From NCBI GenBank assembly GCA_946412355.1, contig CAMKGX010000012.1:1-43149 (forward strand): DNA of 43,149 nucleotides, in the 5' to 3' direction. Below are positions 19,242-25,901 of the stretch, one piece after another (positions within the stretch are counted from its first letter, which is position 1; the number at the start of each line of letters is the position of its first letter). The notes beneath the pieces are model-generated. The model was not told where the DNA came from and ran no database searches. It saw only the letters and a list, made by a program, of their open reading frames with translations. This DNA comes from an uncultured Clostridia bacterium (GTDB lineage: Bacteria > Bacillota > Clostridia > Oscillospirales > Oscillospiraceae). The position numbers and the translations under genes were made by a program.

Positions 19242-21086
19242 ATGAAACACATCACACGCAAAACCCTTGGCGCATTGCTGGCGCTGGTGATGGTGCTGGC
19301 TCTGCTGCCCGCCGTTACCACCACGGCATGGGCCGACCCTGCCCACCATTTCACCTACTCTGCCAGCGGCGCAACCATCACCGCGACCTGCGACGCCGAC
19401 GGCTGCAATCTGCCCGAGAACAAGGTCACGCTGACGATTGGCGATCCGACCAACATTTACTGGGACGACAAGTCTTCCTCCCATGAATTTACCTTGGTGG
19501 GGCTGGAAGCCTTTAACAGCGCAACAGGAAAAACAATTTCAGCCAGTGATATAGTTTACTATAAGGGCGACAATCAGTCCCAGGACATCAAGAATAATTC
19601 CGTAAAGGGCACGACATATAAGGCGAGGCTTACCGTAGAAGGCGTGAGGGCGGAACATTCGTTCATGTTTACAGCAAAACCCATCGTCCACACCCACAGC
19701 TTCACCTACACCGCCAACGGCAATATCATTACGGCTACCTGCACGCAAAACGCCAGCAATATGGAGGCTTGCGACCTGACCAACAAGCAGGCCACCCTGA
19801 CGCTGAATGCACCCCTTCATACGACCTATGGTGATGGCAAGAACGCCGCCGCCACCCTTACCGGCGAAATCCCCGGCGCGAACAATCCCACCATCAACTA
19901 TCGCAGAAGCGATACGCCCCTCAGCGCTACACCCACCGACGCAGGAACCTATACCGCCTGGTGCCAGCTTGGCAACGCCACCGCCAGAGTGGAATATACC
20001 ATCGGAACGGCAGCCAACCCCGGCTGGGCGACGATGCCTCATGCAATAGAGAATCTGGTTTACACAGGCTCTGCCCAGGCGCTGATTACCGCGGGTACTG
20101 CCAGCAACGGCGACATCCGCTATGGCCTGGGTACTGCTGACAGTGACGAGGATGCCTATTACACAGGCGCAGTTCCCTCCGCTGTCAATGCCGGTACCTA
20201 TTACGTCTGGTGCAAGATCGACGGCGGCAAAAACTACACCTCCATCGCGGCCCAGAAAATTACCGTGACCATTGCCAAGGCCACCCCCACCGACCTCGCC
20301 ACCCCCACCGACCTCACCGCTACCTACGGCGATACTCTGTCCTCTGTGACCCTGCCCCAGGGCTGGGCCTGGGTGGACGGTACCGAGAGTGTGGGCAGCG
20401 TGGGCTCCCATACCTTCAAGGCCAACTACGCCCCCGCTGACACCGACAATTACAACACGGTGCAGAACGTGGACGTGACCGTTTCCGTCAAGAAAGCCAA
20501 CATCACCCCCACCGTCTCCATCACGGGCTGGACGGAGGGCAGCAAGGCCAACGCCCCCACCGTGAACGGCAACACCGGCACCGGTGACGTGACGTTTGCC
20601 TATGCCAAGCAGGGCAGCCAGGACTTCACCGAGGAAGTGCCCACCAAGGCGGGCAAGTACACGGTAAAGGCCACTGTGGCGGAGACCGATAACTACAACG
20701 GCGCTACCGCCACCGCGGATTTCACCATCTCCCGCCAGATTGTGGATACGACCCCTGTTTCCAGCCTGACCGTCACCTCCGATCTGGGCACCATTACCCG
20801 TGTCACCGTGGACGGCAAGACGGTGGACAGCAAGTATTACACCGTTAGCGGCAACAGCGTGGTGCTGTCCGACGAGTTCATCCGCAGCCTTGCCAACGGC
20901 ACCCATACCATCCGGCTGTATGACGGCAAGACTTATGCCACCGCCACTTGGAATGTGACGGGCAACACGGCTGGCGACATCAAGTCCGCCACCACCGGCG
21001 ATGCCGGCGTGGTGCTCTACGGCCTGCTGGCCGTCAGCTCCACCCTGGGTCTGGCCTGGATGGGCAAGAAGCGGAAAGCGGCGTAA
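19242..21086 (+). CDS. Secreted, probably cell-wall-anchored Ig-like repeat protein
   Basis: A 614-aa protein; ATG 19242 is 8 bases after GGAGG. Signal peptide about residues 1-31 (basic MKHITRK, hydrophobic core, AWA). The mature part is a series of beta-rich modules: two related histidine-containing segments near the N-terminus (HHFTYSASGATITATC… and HSFTYTANGNIITATC…), then Ig/MBG-like repeats with the DAGTYTAWC, NAGTYYVWC, KAGKYTVKA signatures. The end has TTGD, a hydrophobic span of about 17 residues and KKRKAA, like a sortase signal of the TGD type, though without the usual Pro. No sortase is in the window. Likely an adhesin or surface cargo of the element; ligand unknown. Confidence 0.8.
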   Translation: MKHITRKTLGALLALVMVLALLPAVTTTAWADPAHHFTYSASGATITATCDADGCNLPENKVTLTIGDPTNIYWDDKSSSHEFTLVGLEAFNSATGKTISASDIVYYKGDNQSQDIKNNSVKGTTYKARLTVEGVRAEHSFMFTAKPIVHTHSFTYTANGNIITATCTQNASNMEACDLTNKQATLTLNAPLHTTYGDGKNAAATLTGEIPGANNPTINYRRSDTPLSATPTDAGTYTAWCQLGNATARVEYTIGTAANPGWATMPHAIENLVYTGSAQALITAGTASNGDIRYGLGTADSDEDAYYTGAVPSAVNAGTYYVWCKIDGGKNYTSIAAQKITVTIAKATPTDLATPTDLTATYGDTLSSVTLPQGWAWVDGTESVGSVGSHTFKANYAPADTDNYNTVQNVDVTVSVKKANITPTVSITGWTEGSKANAPTVNGNTGTGDVTFAYAKQGSQDFTEEVPTKAGKYTVKATVAETDNYNGATATADFTISRQIVDTTPVSSLTVTSDLGTITRVTVDGKTVDSKYYTVSGNSVVLSDEFIRSLANGTHTIRLYDGKTYATATWNVTGNTAGDIKSATTGDAGVVLYGLLAVSSTLGLAWMGKKRKAA

Positions 21087-21118
21087 CGGGAAGAAAACGA
21101 TAGTATCAGAATAAGGAT

Positions 21119-21156
21119 AGCCCCCCGGCTCCTGTGATGGGAGCCGGGGGGCTTTT
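21119..21156 (+). terminator. Intrinsic terminator after the surface protein
   Basis: AGCCCCCCGGCTCC, loop TGTGAT, GGGAGCCGGGGGGCT followed by TTTCGTT; a near-perfect 14-bp GC-rich stem. Confidence 0.92.
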
Positions 21157-21191
21157 CGTTGCAATCTGCGCGCCGAAAAAAATTTTGGTGA

Positions 21192-21207
21192 GTTGCGCAT
21201 GCGCAAC
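21192..21207 (+). promoter_or_regulatory. 16-bp perfect palindrome, operator candidate
   Basis: GTTGCGCATGCGCAAC is perfectly self-complementary and stands in an AT-rich gap (21157-21328) that precedes the replication genes and shows no long ORF. It could be a dimeric repressor site, for instance for the element's HTH protein, or part of a secondary replication signal. No clear -10/-35 pair could be placed beside it; a lone TTGACA occurs at 21258. Confidence 0.5.
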
Positions 21208-21328
21208 CATATTTTTTTGGAAAATGGTATGCTTTATGTGTAAGCAATGTACATAGCTTGACAACGCAGGCGGCAGTGCTCGGCCGGCACCAACGCCCCC
21301 AAAAAATAACAGAAAGAGGTAAAATAAT

Positions 21329-21655
21329 ATGCTTAATATTCGTGACCTTTTAATTGACGTTAGCTCGCTTGGCAGCAAGATGCTGCTCACTGACGTGCAG
21401 CCCGCCTACGAATATAAAGAAGGCAAGCGCACGGACAACGTCGTAGGCTATCGTTACGAGGTGGCTCTTGCCAGCCATAACCTGGACAAGCTCAACGTCC
21501 GCATCGACGGCAAGCAGCTCATGGACGCGCCGCAGGACGGCTTTGCCATGGTGGTGTTTGAAGGCCTGGAGGTGAGGGCCTACCAGCGCGACGACCAGAT
21601 CTGCTTTGCCGCCAAGGCGACCGGCATCGCACCCGCAGGAGGCAAGACGACCTAA
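21329..21655 (+). CDS. 108-aa protein of the replication module, function unknown
   Basis: ATG 21329 with AGAGG upstream. The sequence is beta-rich with alternating hydrophobics (GYRYEVALASHNLDKLNVRI…FAMVVFEGLEVRAYQRDDQI). Its size, position just before the Rep and translocase genes, and general pattern recall the small DUF961/YdcP-type proteins at the start of Tn916-like transfer regions, but I cannot confirm that family. A single-strand-DNA-binding role would fit a rolling-circle replicon and is only a suggestion. The stop is followed by the stem-loops at 21691 and 21737. Confidence 0.7.
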   Translation: MLNIRDLLIDVSSLGSKMLLTDVQPAYEYKEGKRTDNVVGYRYEVALASHNLDKLNVRIDGKQLMDAPQDGFAMVVFEGLEVRAYQRDDQICFAAKATGIAPAGGKTT

Positions 21656-21690
21656 CCCGCGAGGGCGGCGCGGCGGGGGTGGCAGGGTTA

Positions 21691-21716
21691 GGATAGCCTG
21701 CCTCTGCGGGCTATCC
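21691..21716 (+). repeat. Hairpin between the 108-aa gene and the origin
   Basis: GGATAGCC…GGCTATCC, an 8-bp stem with a 10-base loop. No T tract follows, so it is more likely a DNA or RNA structure associated with the origin region than a terminator. Confidence 0.45.
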
Positions 21717-21736
21717 CCGGCCCCTCCAAAGCGCCG

Positions 21737-21786
21737 ACACTGCTCGCGTAGGTAGTATTACCTACGCGAGCGGTGTAGCAGTAGCA
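21737..21786 (+). other. Candidate rolling-circle origin: stem-loop with TAGTATTAC and iterons
   Basis: Two 16-nt arms (21737-21752 and 21761-21776), pairing ACACTGCTCGCGTAGG with CCTACGCGAGCGGTGT (one G·T), enclose TAGTATTA. The nonanucleotide TAGTATTAC is at 21753-21761. In circoviruses and nanoviruses exactly this nonamer, and in geminiviruses TAATATTAC, sits in the loop of the origin hairpin and is nicked between its seventh and eighth bases by the Rep HUH domain. Two tandem GTAGCA units (21775-21780, 21781-21786) follow the stem and could be iterons. It lies 25 bases before the rep gene. Confidence 0.85.
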
Positions 21787-21811
21787 ATGAAGCGAAAAAG
21801 AGGAAAAAATC

Positions 21812-22762
21812 ATGCCTATGGATACACAATCACGCAAATATCAAATTACCATAAATAACCCGCAGGACTGCGAAATGTCCCATGACCGCATCATGGAGAG
21901 GCTGAACCTGTTTCGCCCCGCCTATTTTTGCCTGGCCGATGAGATATCGTCTACAGGTACCTACCATACGCATATTTATATCGTGTCGCATTCGCCTATG
22001 CGGTTCAGCACCGTCAAGCGGCGCTTTCCAACCGCCCACATCGAGGCGGCACACGGCACCTCGCAGGAGAACCGCGATTATATCTGCAAGGAGGGCAAGT
22101 GGGCCGAGACCGCGAAGGCGGAAACCTCGGTTCCCGGAACGTTTGTCGAGTTCGGCGAGCTGCCGAGCGAGGCCCAGGAGAAGGCCCCTAAGATGTTCCA
22201 GCTGTTGCAGGATGTGACGGACGGGTTTACCACGCCGGAGATTATTCGCAATAACCCTGCCTTTGCCTTTAAGGGGCGCGATATCGATGCACTCCGGGAA
22301 ACGCTCATGGCGGAGCGGTTTAAGGCAGTAAACCGGGATGTTCAGGTGCATTATTTCTACGGGGACACCGGCACTGGCAAGACGCGGGGTATCTTCGAGC
22401 GGCATAGGGCAGAAGACATCTGCCGCATCACGGACTACGGGCGCGGCAACGGCCTGCGGTTCGACGCTTACCACGGACAGGACGTGCTGGTTTTTGAGGA
22501 ATTCCACTCGCAGGTGCCGATCAACGCCATGCTTAACTACCTGGATATCTACCCGATCATGCTGCCTGCACGCTATAACGATCGCGTGGCATGCTATACG
22601 ACGGTCTACATTACGTCCAATATCCCGTTGGAGCAGCAGTATTTGGAGGTGCAGCGCGACAAGCCGGAGACGTGGCGGGCATTTTGCCGGCGCATCCAGG
22701 ACATTAAAGAGTATCGCAGGGATGAAAAGACGCAGAGGGTGGTGTGCAATGAAAGCAAGTGA
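21812..22762 (+). CDS. rep: CRESS-type replication initiator (HUH endonuclease + superfamily 3 helicase)
   Basis: A 316-aa protein. HUH part: motif I YQITINNP (residues 10-17, compare FTLNNP of circovirus Rep), motif II HTHIYIV (H52, H54 metal ligands), motif III DYICK (Y90 nucleophile, K93) within a YICKEG context like the YCSKEG of circoviruses. Helicase part: Walker A GDTGTGKT (184-191), Walker B VLVFEEF (225-231), motif C TVYITSN (264-270). The segment between B and C (NYLDIYPIMLPARY) also follows the circovirus pattern. It should nick the adjacent TAGTATTAC hairpin and unwind DNA for rolling-circle replication. Start is ATG 21812 behind AGAGGA; ATG 21818 is an alternative. The end overlaps the next gene by 14 bases. 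Family assignment is by motifs; Reps of this architecture are known from some bacterial plasmids and integrated elements. Confidence 0.9.
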   Translation: MPMDTQSRKYQITINNPQDCEMSHDRIMERLNLFRPAYFCLADEISSTGTYHTHIYIVSHSPMRFSTVKRRFPTAHIEAAHGTSQENRDYICKEGKWAETAKAETSVPGTFVEFGELPSEAQEKAPKMFQLLQDVTDGFTTPEIIRNNPAFAFKGRDIDALRETLMAERFKAVNRDVQVHYFYGDTGTGKTRGIFERHRAEDICRITDYGRGNGLRFDAYHGQDVLVFEEFHSQVPINAMLNYLDIYPIMLPARYNDRVACYTTVYITSNIPLEQQYLEVQRDKPETWRAFCRRIQDIKEYRRDEKTQRVVCNESK

Positions 22763-24035
22763 CAGACTCAGATTCATGTTGCACGCAAAACTGCGCTCGC
22801 TCCTTGCCCATGAGCGCGTTACCTGTATGCTCGTCTTGATAGCTTACATCGCCGGAGCGTTCCTTGCGGCCCACGCCGGCAAAACAACCGCAGCAATGGC
22901 GGAGGAGGCTGAGATGCTTCCGCCCGTAATTTATTCGGCTATGCACCATCTATTTGTGACATACATGTTAGCAGGCGGTGGCTTAGCAGCATGGCTGCGC
23001 ACCAAGCCGCTCACCCGCAGGCTTGTTGCGATCTCGCTGGAGTCGATAGGCTTCACGAATCGCGCAAATATTGCCCCCGCGTTGAGGTGTAAGCGAGCGG
23101 ACAAAGACAATCCAAACATTACCGTCTGGACCTTCGAGACCAACGGCATCCCCCTCAAGGCTTGGGATGATAGACGGGCAGAGTTGGAGACGGCACTCGG
23201 CGTTATTATTGTCCGGGCGAAATATGAGAGGGGAAACCAGCGTGTCGTCCTGTATACTGTGCCCGCCGAAAGCGATCTGCCGGACTATCTCCCCTGGAAG
23301 GATGAGTATTTGTCTGACAAGAGCTTTGTTTTGATGCTGGGAAAGGGTTACGCCGGCCCGGTCAGCGTCAATCTGGCGGACATCCCGCACATCCTACTGG
23401 GCGGTTCCACCGGCAGCGGTAAGACCATCTTGATGAAGGTAATGATTCGGCAAGCGGTTCAAAAGGGGGCGGAGGTCGCCATTGTCGACTTCAAAGGGGG
23501 CGTTGATTTTCCCCCATTCTGGCGAGATCAGCTTCGGCTGTGCTATGACGACAAAACGGTGCTTGCCTTGCTGGACGACTATATTGCCGCAATCGAAAGC
23601 CGCAAGACGCTACTATTTAAATCGGGACAATCAAATATCGACGATTATAATCTCGCAAACAACGCTCATTTGCCGCGATACATTCTGGCGTGCGACGAAA
23701 TCGCCGAGATGCTGGACAAAACCGGCATGCCGAAAGAGCGGAAAGAGCAGATTGGACAGATCGAAAGCCGTCTGAGCGTGATTGCTCGGCAAGGGCGCGC
23801 ATTTGGCGTTCATTTGATCCTTGCCACGCAGCGGCCGGACGCCAACGTCCTATCCGGCCAGATTCGGAACAATATCAGTTGCCGCATTTGCGGCAGGGCG
23901 GACAACGTACTCTCCCAAATCATCCTTGACAGCACCAGTGCCGCTGATCGAATTCCGAAAGAGGCGAAGGGACGCTTCCTGCTCCATGACGGTACAGTAT
24001 TCCAGGGGTTCTGGCTGGACGAGGGTACCCTCTGA
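22749..24035 (+). CDS. FtsK/TcpA-like DNA translocase of the element
   Basis: A 428-aa ATPase; start ATG 22749 inside the rep 3' end (14-bp overlap) gives a product beginning MKASDRLRFM and two transmembrane segments (about residues 27-42 and 63-83). Walker A GGSTGSGKT (218-226), Walker B YILACDEIAEM, and the sensor segment LILATQRPDANVLSGQIRNN are those of FtsK/HerA-type pumps. Unlike the host FtsK it has no long linker and no C-terminal winged-helix domain. In Tn916-like elements a protein of this type feeds DNA to the conjugation machinery. Here it could move the Rep-bound single strand or serve segregation. Confidence 0.9.
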   Translation: MKASDRLRFMLHAKLRSLLAHERVTCMLVLIAYIAGAFLAAHAGKTTAAMAEEAEMLPPVIYSAMHHLFVTYMLAGGGLAAWLRTKPLTRRLVAISLESIGFTNRANIAPALRCKRADKDNPNITVWTFETNGIPLKAWDDRRAELETALGVIIVRAKYERGNQRVVLYTVPAESDLPDYLPWKDEYLSDKSFVLMLGKGYAGPVSVNLADIPHILLGGSTGSGKTILMKVMIRQAVQKGAEVAIVDFKGGVDFPPFWRDQLRLCYDDKTVLALLDDYIAAIESRKTLLFKSGQSNIDDYNLANNAHLPRYILACDEIAEMLDKTGMPKERKEQIGQIESRLSVIARQGRAFGVHLILATQRPDANVLSGQIRNNISCRICGRADNVLSQIILDSTSAADRIPKEAKGRFLLHDGTVFQGFWLDEGTL

Positions 24036-24050
24036 ACGGTGGTGGTCTCC

Positions 24051-24248
24051 ATGGCGGAAAAGGTCCCTGTGTGGGAAAAGGTCAACCTCACTCTTGAAGA
24101 GGCTGCAGCGTATTTTGGAATCGGCGTTAACAAGCTCCGTGAGATGACGAGTGATGAAGCCTGCCCGTATGTTTTGTGGAACGGCAGCAAGCGTCTGATT
24201 AAGCGCAAAGCGTTGGAACGGTATCTGGAACAGAGCTATTCCATTTAA
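24051..24248 (+). CDS. xis: Excisionase (Tn916 Xis-like)
   Basis: A 65-aa protein from ATG 24051; GTG 24039 is an alternative start that would add four residues. The sequence has the winged-helix pattern of Tn916-type Xis: VWEKVNLTLEEAAAYFGIGV, NKLREMTSDEACPYVLWNGS, KRLIKRKALERYLEQ. It directs the integrase towards excision by bending DNA at the arm sites. It lies 15 bases after the translocase gene, so it is likely on the rep–translocase transcript, and just before the integrase promoter. Confidence 0.88.
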   Translation: MAEKVPVWEKVNLTLEEAAAYFGIGVNKLREMTSDEACPYVLWNGSKRLIKRKALERYLEQSYSI

Positions 24249-24264
24249 CTAATGTATCTGATTG

Positions 24265-24313
24265 TTGACAGGGAGAACACGCTCGCGGTATAATCCGCAT
24301 AGAGCGTGTTCTC
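24265..24313 (+). promoter_or_regulatory. Integrase promoter embedded in a large palindrome
   Basis: TTGACA at 24265-24270, 18-bp spacer, TATAAT at 24289-24294. The -10 is the exact centre of an inverted repeat: GAGAACACGCTC (24273-24284) with GAGCGTGTTCTC (24302-24313), and inside it GCGG (24285-24288) with CCGC (24295-24298). Transcription would start near 24301, so the RNA lacks the left arm and the symmetry must act at DNA level, most simply as an operator that blocks int transcription. Confidence 0.8.
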
Positions 24314-24338
24314 TCTCTCAGAAAGGAGATATTCTTTT

Positions 24339-25592
24339 ATGGCAGAGAGACGCAAAGACAACAAAAAGCGCGTATTAAAGGAGGGCGAATACCAGCGGGC
24401 AAACGGTACATTTGAATATAAATGGCGAGACCGGCGAGGCAAGCGGCATTCAGTATATGCCAAAACGCTTGACGAACTGCGGGAAAAAGAACTTGATGTC
24501 CTCCGCGATGTGCTCGATGGCATTCGCGCAGAAGGCAGAGATATTACCGTCAATGACCTCTATCAATCGTGGGTACAGCTGAAACGGGGACTGAAAGACA
24601 ATACCTTTCAAAACTACCAGTATATGTACCGCCAGTTTGTTGAGCCGGATTTCGGGCGTTCAAAGGTTGTGGATTTGAAACGGAGCGACGTTAGGGCGTT
24701 TTACAACCGCTTGGCGGACGAACAGCACCTGAAAGCCTCAACCATAGACTGTGTGCATACGGTGTTGCATCAAGTTCTTGAGCTGGGTGTTGACGATGAC
24801 TATATCCGTTATAATCCGTCTGACAATGCGCTCAAGGAACTGAAAAAGGCGCACTGCAATGATTCCGTTAAGCGCAAGGCGCTGACCGTGCAGGAGCAGG
24901 AGCTTTTTGAGGCGTTTTTGAAACGCCCCGGCGAGTATAATAAATGGTATCCTGTTTTCATTGTGATGCTTTGGACGGGGCTGCGCGTGGGCGAGGTCAC
25001 AGGGCTGCGGTGGTGTGATATTGATTTAGATGCCGAAACCATCAATGTCAATCATACACTTGTCTATTACGACAAGGGACATAATGACGGTATGAGTTTT
25101 GCTATCAACACGCCAAAAACCGAGGCTGGCAAGCGGACGGTTCCTATGCTGCCGATAGTCAAGCAAGCGTTTTTGATTGAGAAGCAGAACCAAGAGGATT
25201 TCGGGATCAAATGCACTGCCACGGTGGACGGCTACACTGATTTCATCTTTGTCAATCGCTTTGGCGGCGTCCAGCACCATGCAACGCTTAACAAGGCGCT
25301 GAGGCGTATCATCCGCGATTGCAATTATGATGCATTGGACAAGCACAAGGGTGAGGGCGAACCGGTATTGCTCCCCAAGTTCTCGAACCACTCCCTGCGC
25401 CACACATTCACGACACGGATGTGCGAGGCTGGCGTCAACATCAAGGCAATGCAAGAAATCCTCGGACATGCCGACGCAGAGACTACGATGGATATTTACG
25501 CCGAAGCAACGGATGAGTTGAAACGCGCCGAACTTATCAATTTTGAGGACTACTTCAACCGTTCCAAGCTCGCCCCGACTGGTACAAAATAG
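24339..25592 (+). CDS. int: Tyrosine integrase (Tn916 family)
   Basis: A 417-aa recombinase; ATG 24339 follows AGAAAGGAG. The N-terminal region (residues 1-70, KRVLKEGEYQRANGTFEYKW) is the AP2-like arm-binding domain, then a SAM-like core-binding domain (about 75-165), then the catalytic domain with R216 (WTGLRVGE), the beta-hairpin Lys, H351 and R354 (HSLRH), H377 (GHAD) and nucleophile Y387 (MDIYAEA). All catalytic residues are present, so it looks functional. Its stop is followed at once by three tandem arm-site repeats and then attR. Confidence 0.95.
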   Translation: MAERRKDNKKRVLKEGEYQRANGTFEYKWRDRRGKRHSVYAKTLDELREKELDVLRDVLDGIRAEGRDITVNDLYQSWVQLKRGLKDNTFQNYQYMYRQFVEPDFGRSKVVDLKRSDVRAFYNRLADEQHLKASTIDCVHTVLHQVLELGVDDDYIRYNPSDNALKELKKAHCNDSVKRKALTVQEQELFEAFLKRPGEYNKWYPVFIVMLWTGLRVGEVTGLRWCDIDLDAETINVNHTLVYYDKGHNDGMSFAINTPKTEAGKRTVPMLPIVKQAFLIEKQNQEDFGIKCTATVDGYTDFIFVNRFGGVQHHATLNKALRRIIRDCNYDALDKHKGEGEPVLLPKFSNHSLRHTFTTRMCEAGVNIKAMQEILGHADAETTMDIYAEATDELKRAELINFEDYFNRSKLAPTGTK

Positions 25593-25700
25593 CTTACGAC
25601 CAACTTACGACTGACTTACGACCACTTGCGGAGACTTGCGTAGAGATATGCAATTCGCAGGAAAAGGAGCCCCCGCGAAAACAGGCTTGCGTAGGGATAT
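25593..25700 (+). repeat. Right-end arm-type repeats
   Basis: Three tandem 11-bp units CTTACGACCAA, CTTACGACTGA, CTTACGACCAC (25593-25625), then two direct copies of CTTGCGTAG(A/G)GATAT (25635-25649 and 25686-25700) spaced 51 bp apart. The first set matches the left-end repeats at 17747. Together they look like integrase and excisionase binding sites. The 309-base gap to the next gene otherwise holds only attR, a terminator and a promoter. Confidence 0.75.
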
Positions 25701-25727
25701 AAAGACTTGCAAAAAATAAAGCCTGAT

Positions 25728-25760
25728 TTCCCCACCATGAAACCCCTGGACTGACAAACG
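25728..25760 (+). other. Right attachment site (attR): displaced lysS 3' end
   Basis: Encodes FPTMKPLD-stop in the same register as the real end of lysS, using ACC, AAA, CCC and CTG codons. Because its codons suit the host and it is followed by a perfect terminator, it is probably the original host lysS terminus. Confidence 0.85.
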
Positions 25761-25777
25761 CATTGTGACCCTTTTCG

Positions 25778-25805
25778 CCCCGGCAGATGTGTCTGCCGGG
25801 GTTTT
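25778..25805 (+). terminator. Original lysS terminator, now at the right end of the element
   Basis: CCCCGGCAGA-TGTG-TCTGCCGGGG followed by TTTT: a perfect 10-bp stem 25 bases after the displaced lysS stop codon. Confidence 0.9.
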
Positions 25806-25832
25806 CCCGCCCTTTTCGCCCCAAATGCGGCC

Positions 25833-25861
25833 TTGACAAAGGGAAACGATACCTATATATT
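25833..25861 (+). promoter_or_regulatory. Sigma-A promoter for the methyltransferase–dprA–topA run
   Basis: TTGACA at 25833-25838, 17-bp spacer, TATATT at 25856-25861. Confidence 0.85.
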
Positions 25862-25901
25862 AAAGAATTGTAATTCATCCACAATGGGGGAGTGACCGCT
25901 T

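Larger units (their letters stand above)
17677..25760 (+). mobile_element. ~8-kb integrative element with CRESS-type Rep, FtsK-like translocase, Xis and Int, inserted in lysS 3' end
   Basis: Bounded by two 33-bp copies of the lysS 3' end (28 of 33 identical). Order: terminator, structured RNA leader with short ORF, HTH gene, small repeat-bearing transcript, Ig-like surface protein, 108-aa protein, stem-loop origin, HUH/SF3 Rep, FtsK/TcpA-like ATPase, excisionase, tyrosine integrase next to the right end. It is AT-richer than its surroundings in the HTH, xis and int parts. No capsid gene, no separate relaxase and no type IV secretion set is visible. The replication, translocase, Xis and Int gene set suggests an element that excises, replicates as a circle and may be mobilised. 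The two stretches without long genes, 17704-18278 and 18678-19241, hold terminators, promoters, the leader RNA, (GTCA)12 and extragenic palindromes as listed separately. Confidence 0.88.

Noticed and set aside
25728-25754. A second lysS gene or lysS pseudogene
   Set aside because: Only the last eight codons and the stop are present; it is the displaced attachment half-site.
17677-25760. Interpretation as an integrated ssDNA virus
   Set aside because: No capsid-like protein was recognised; the pump, Xis and Int and the surface cargo fit a mobilisable integrative element better. A diverged capsid cannot be fully excluded without structure searches.
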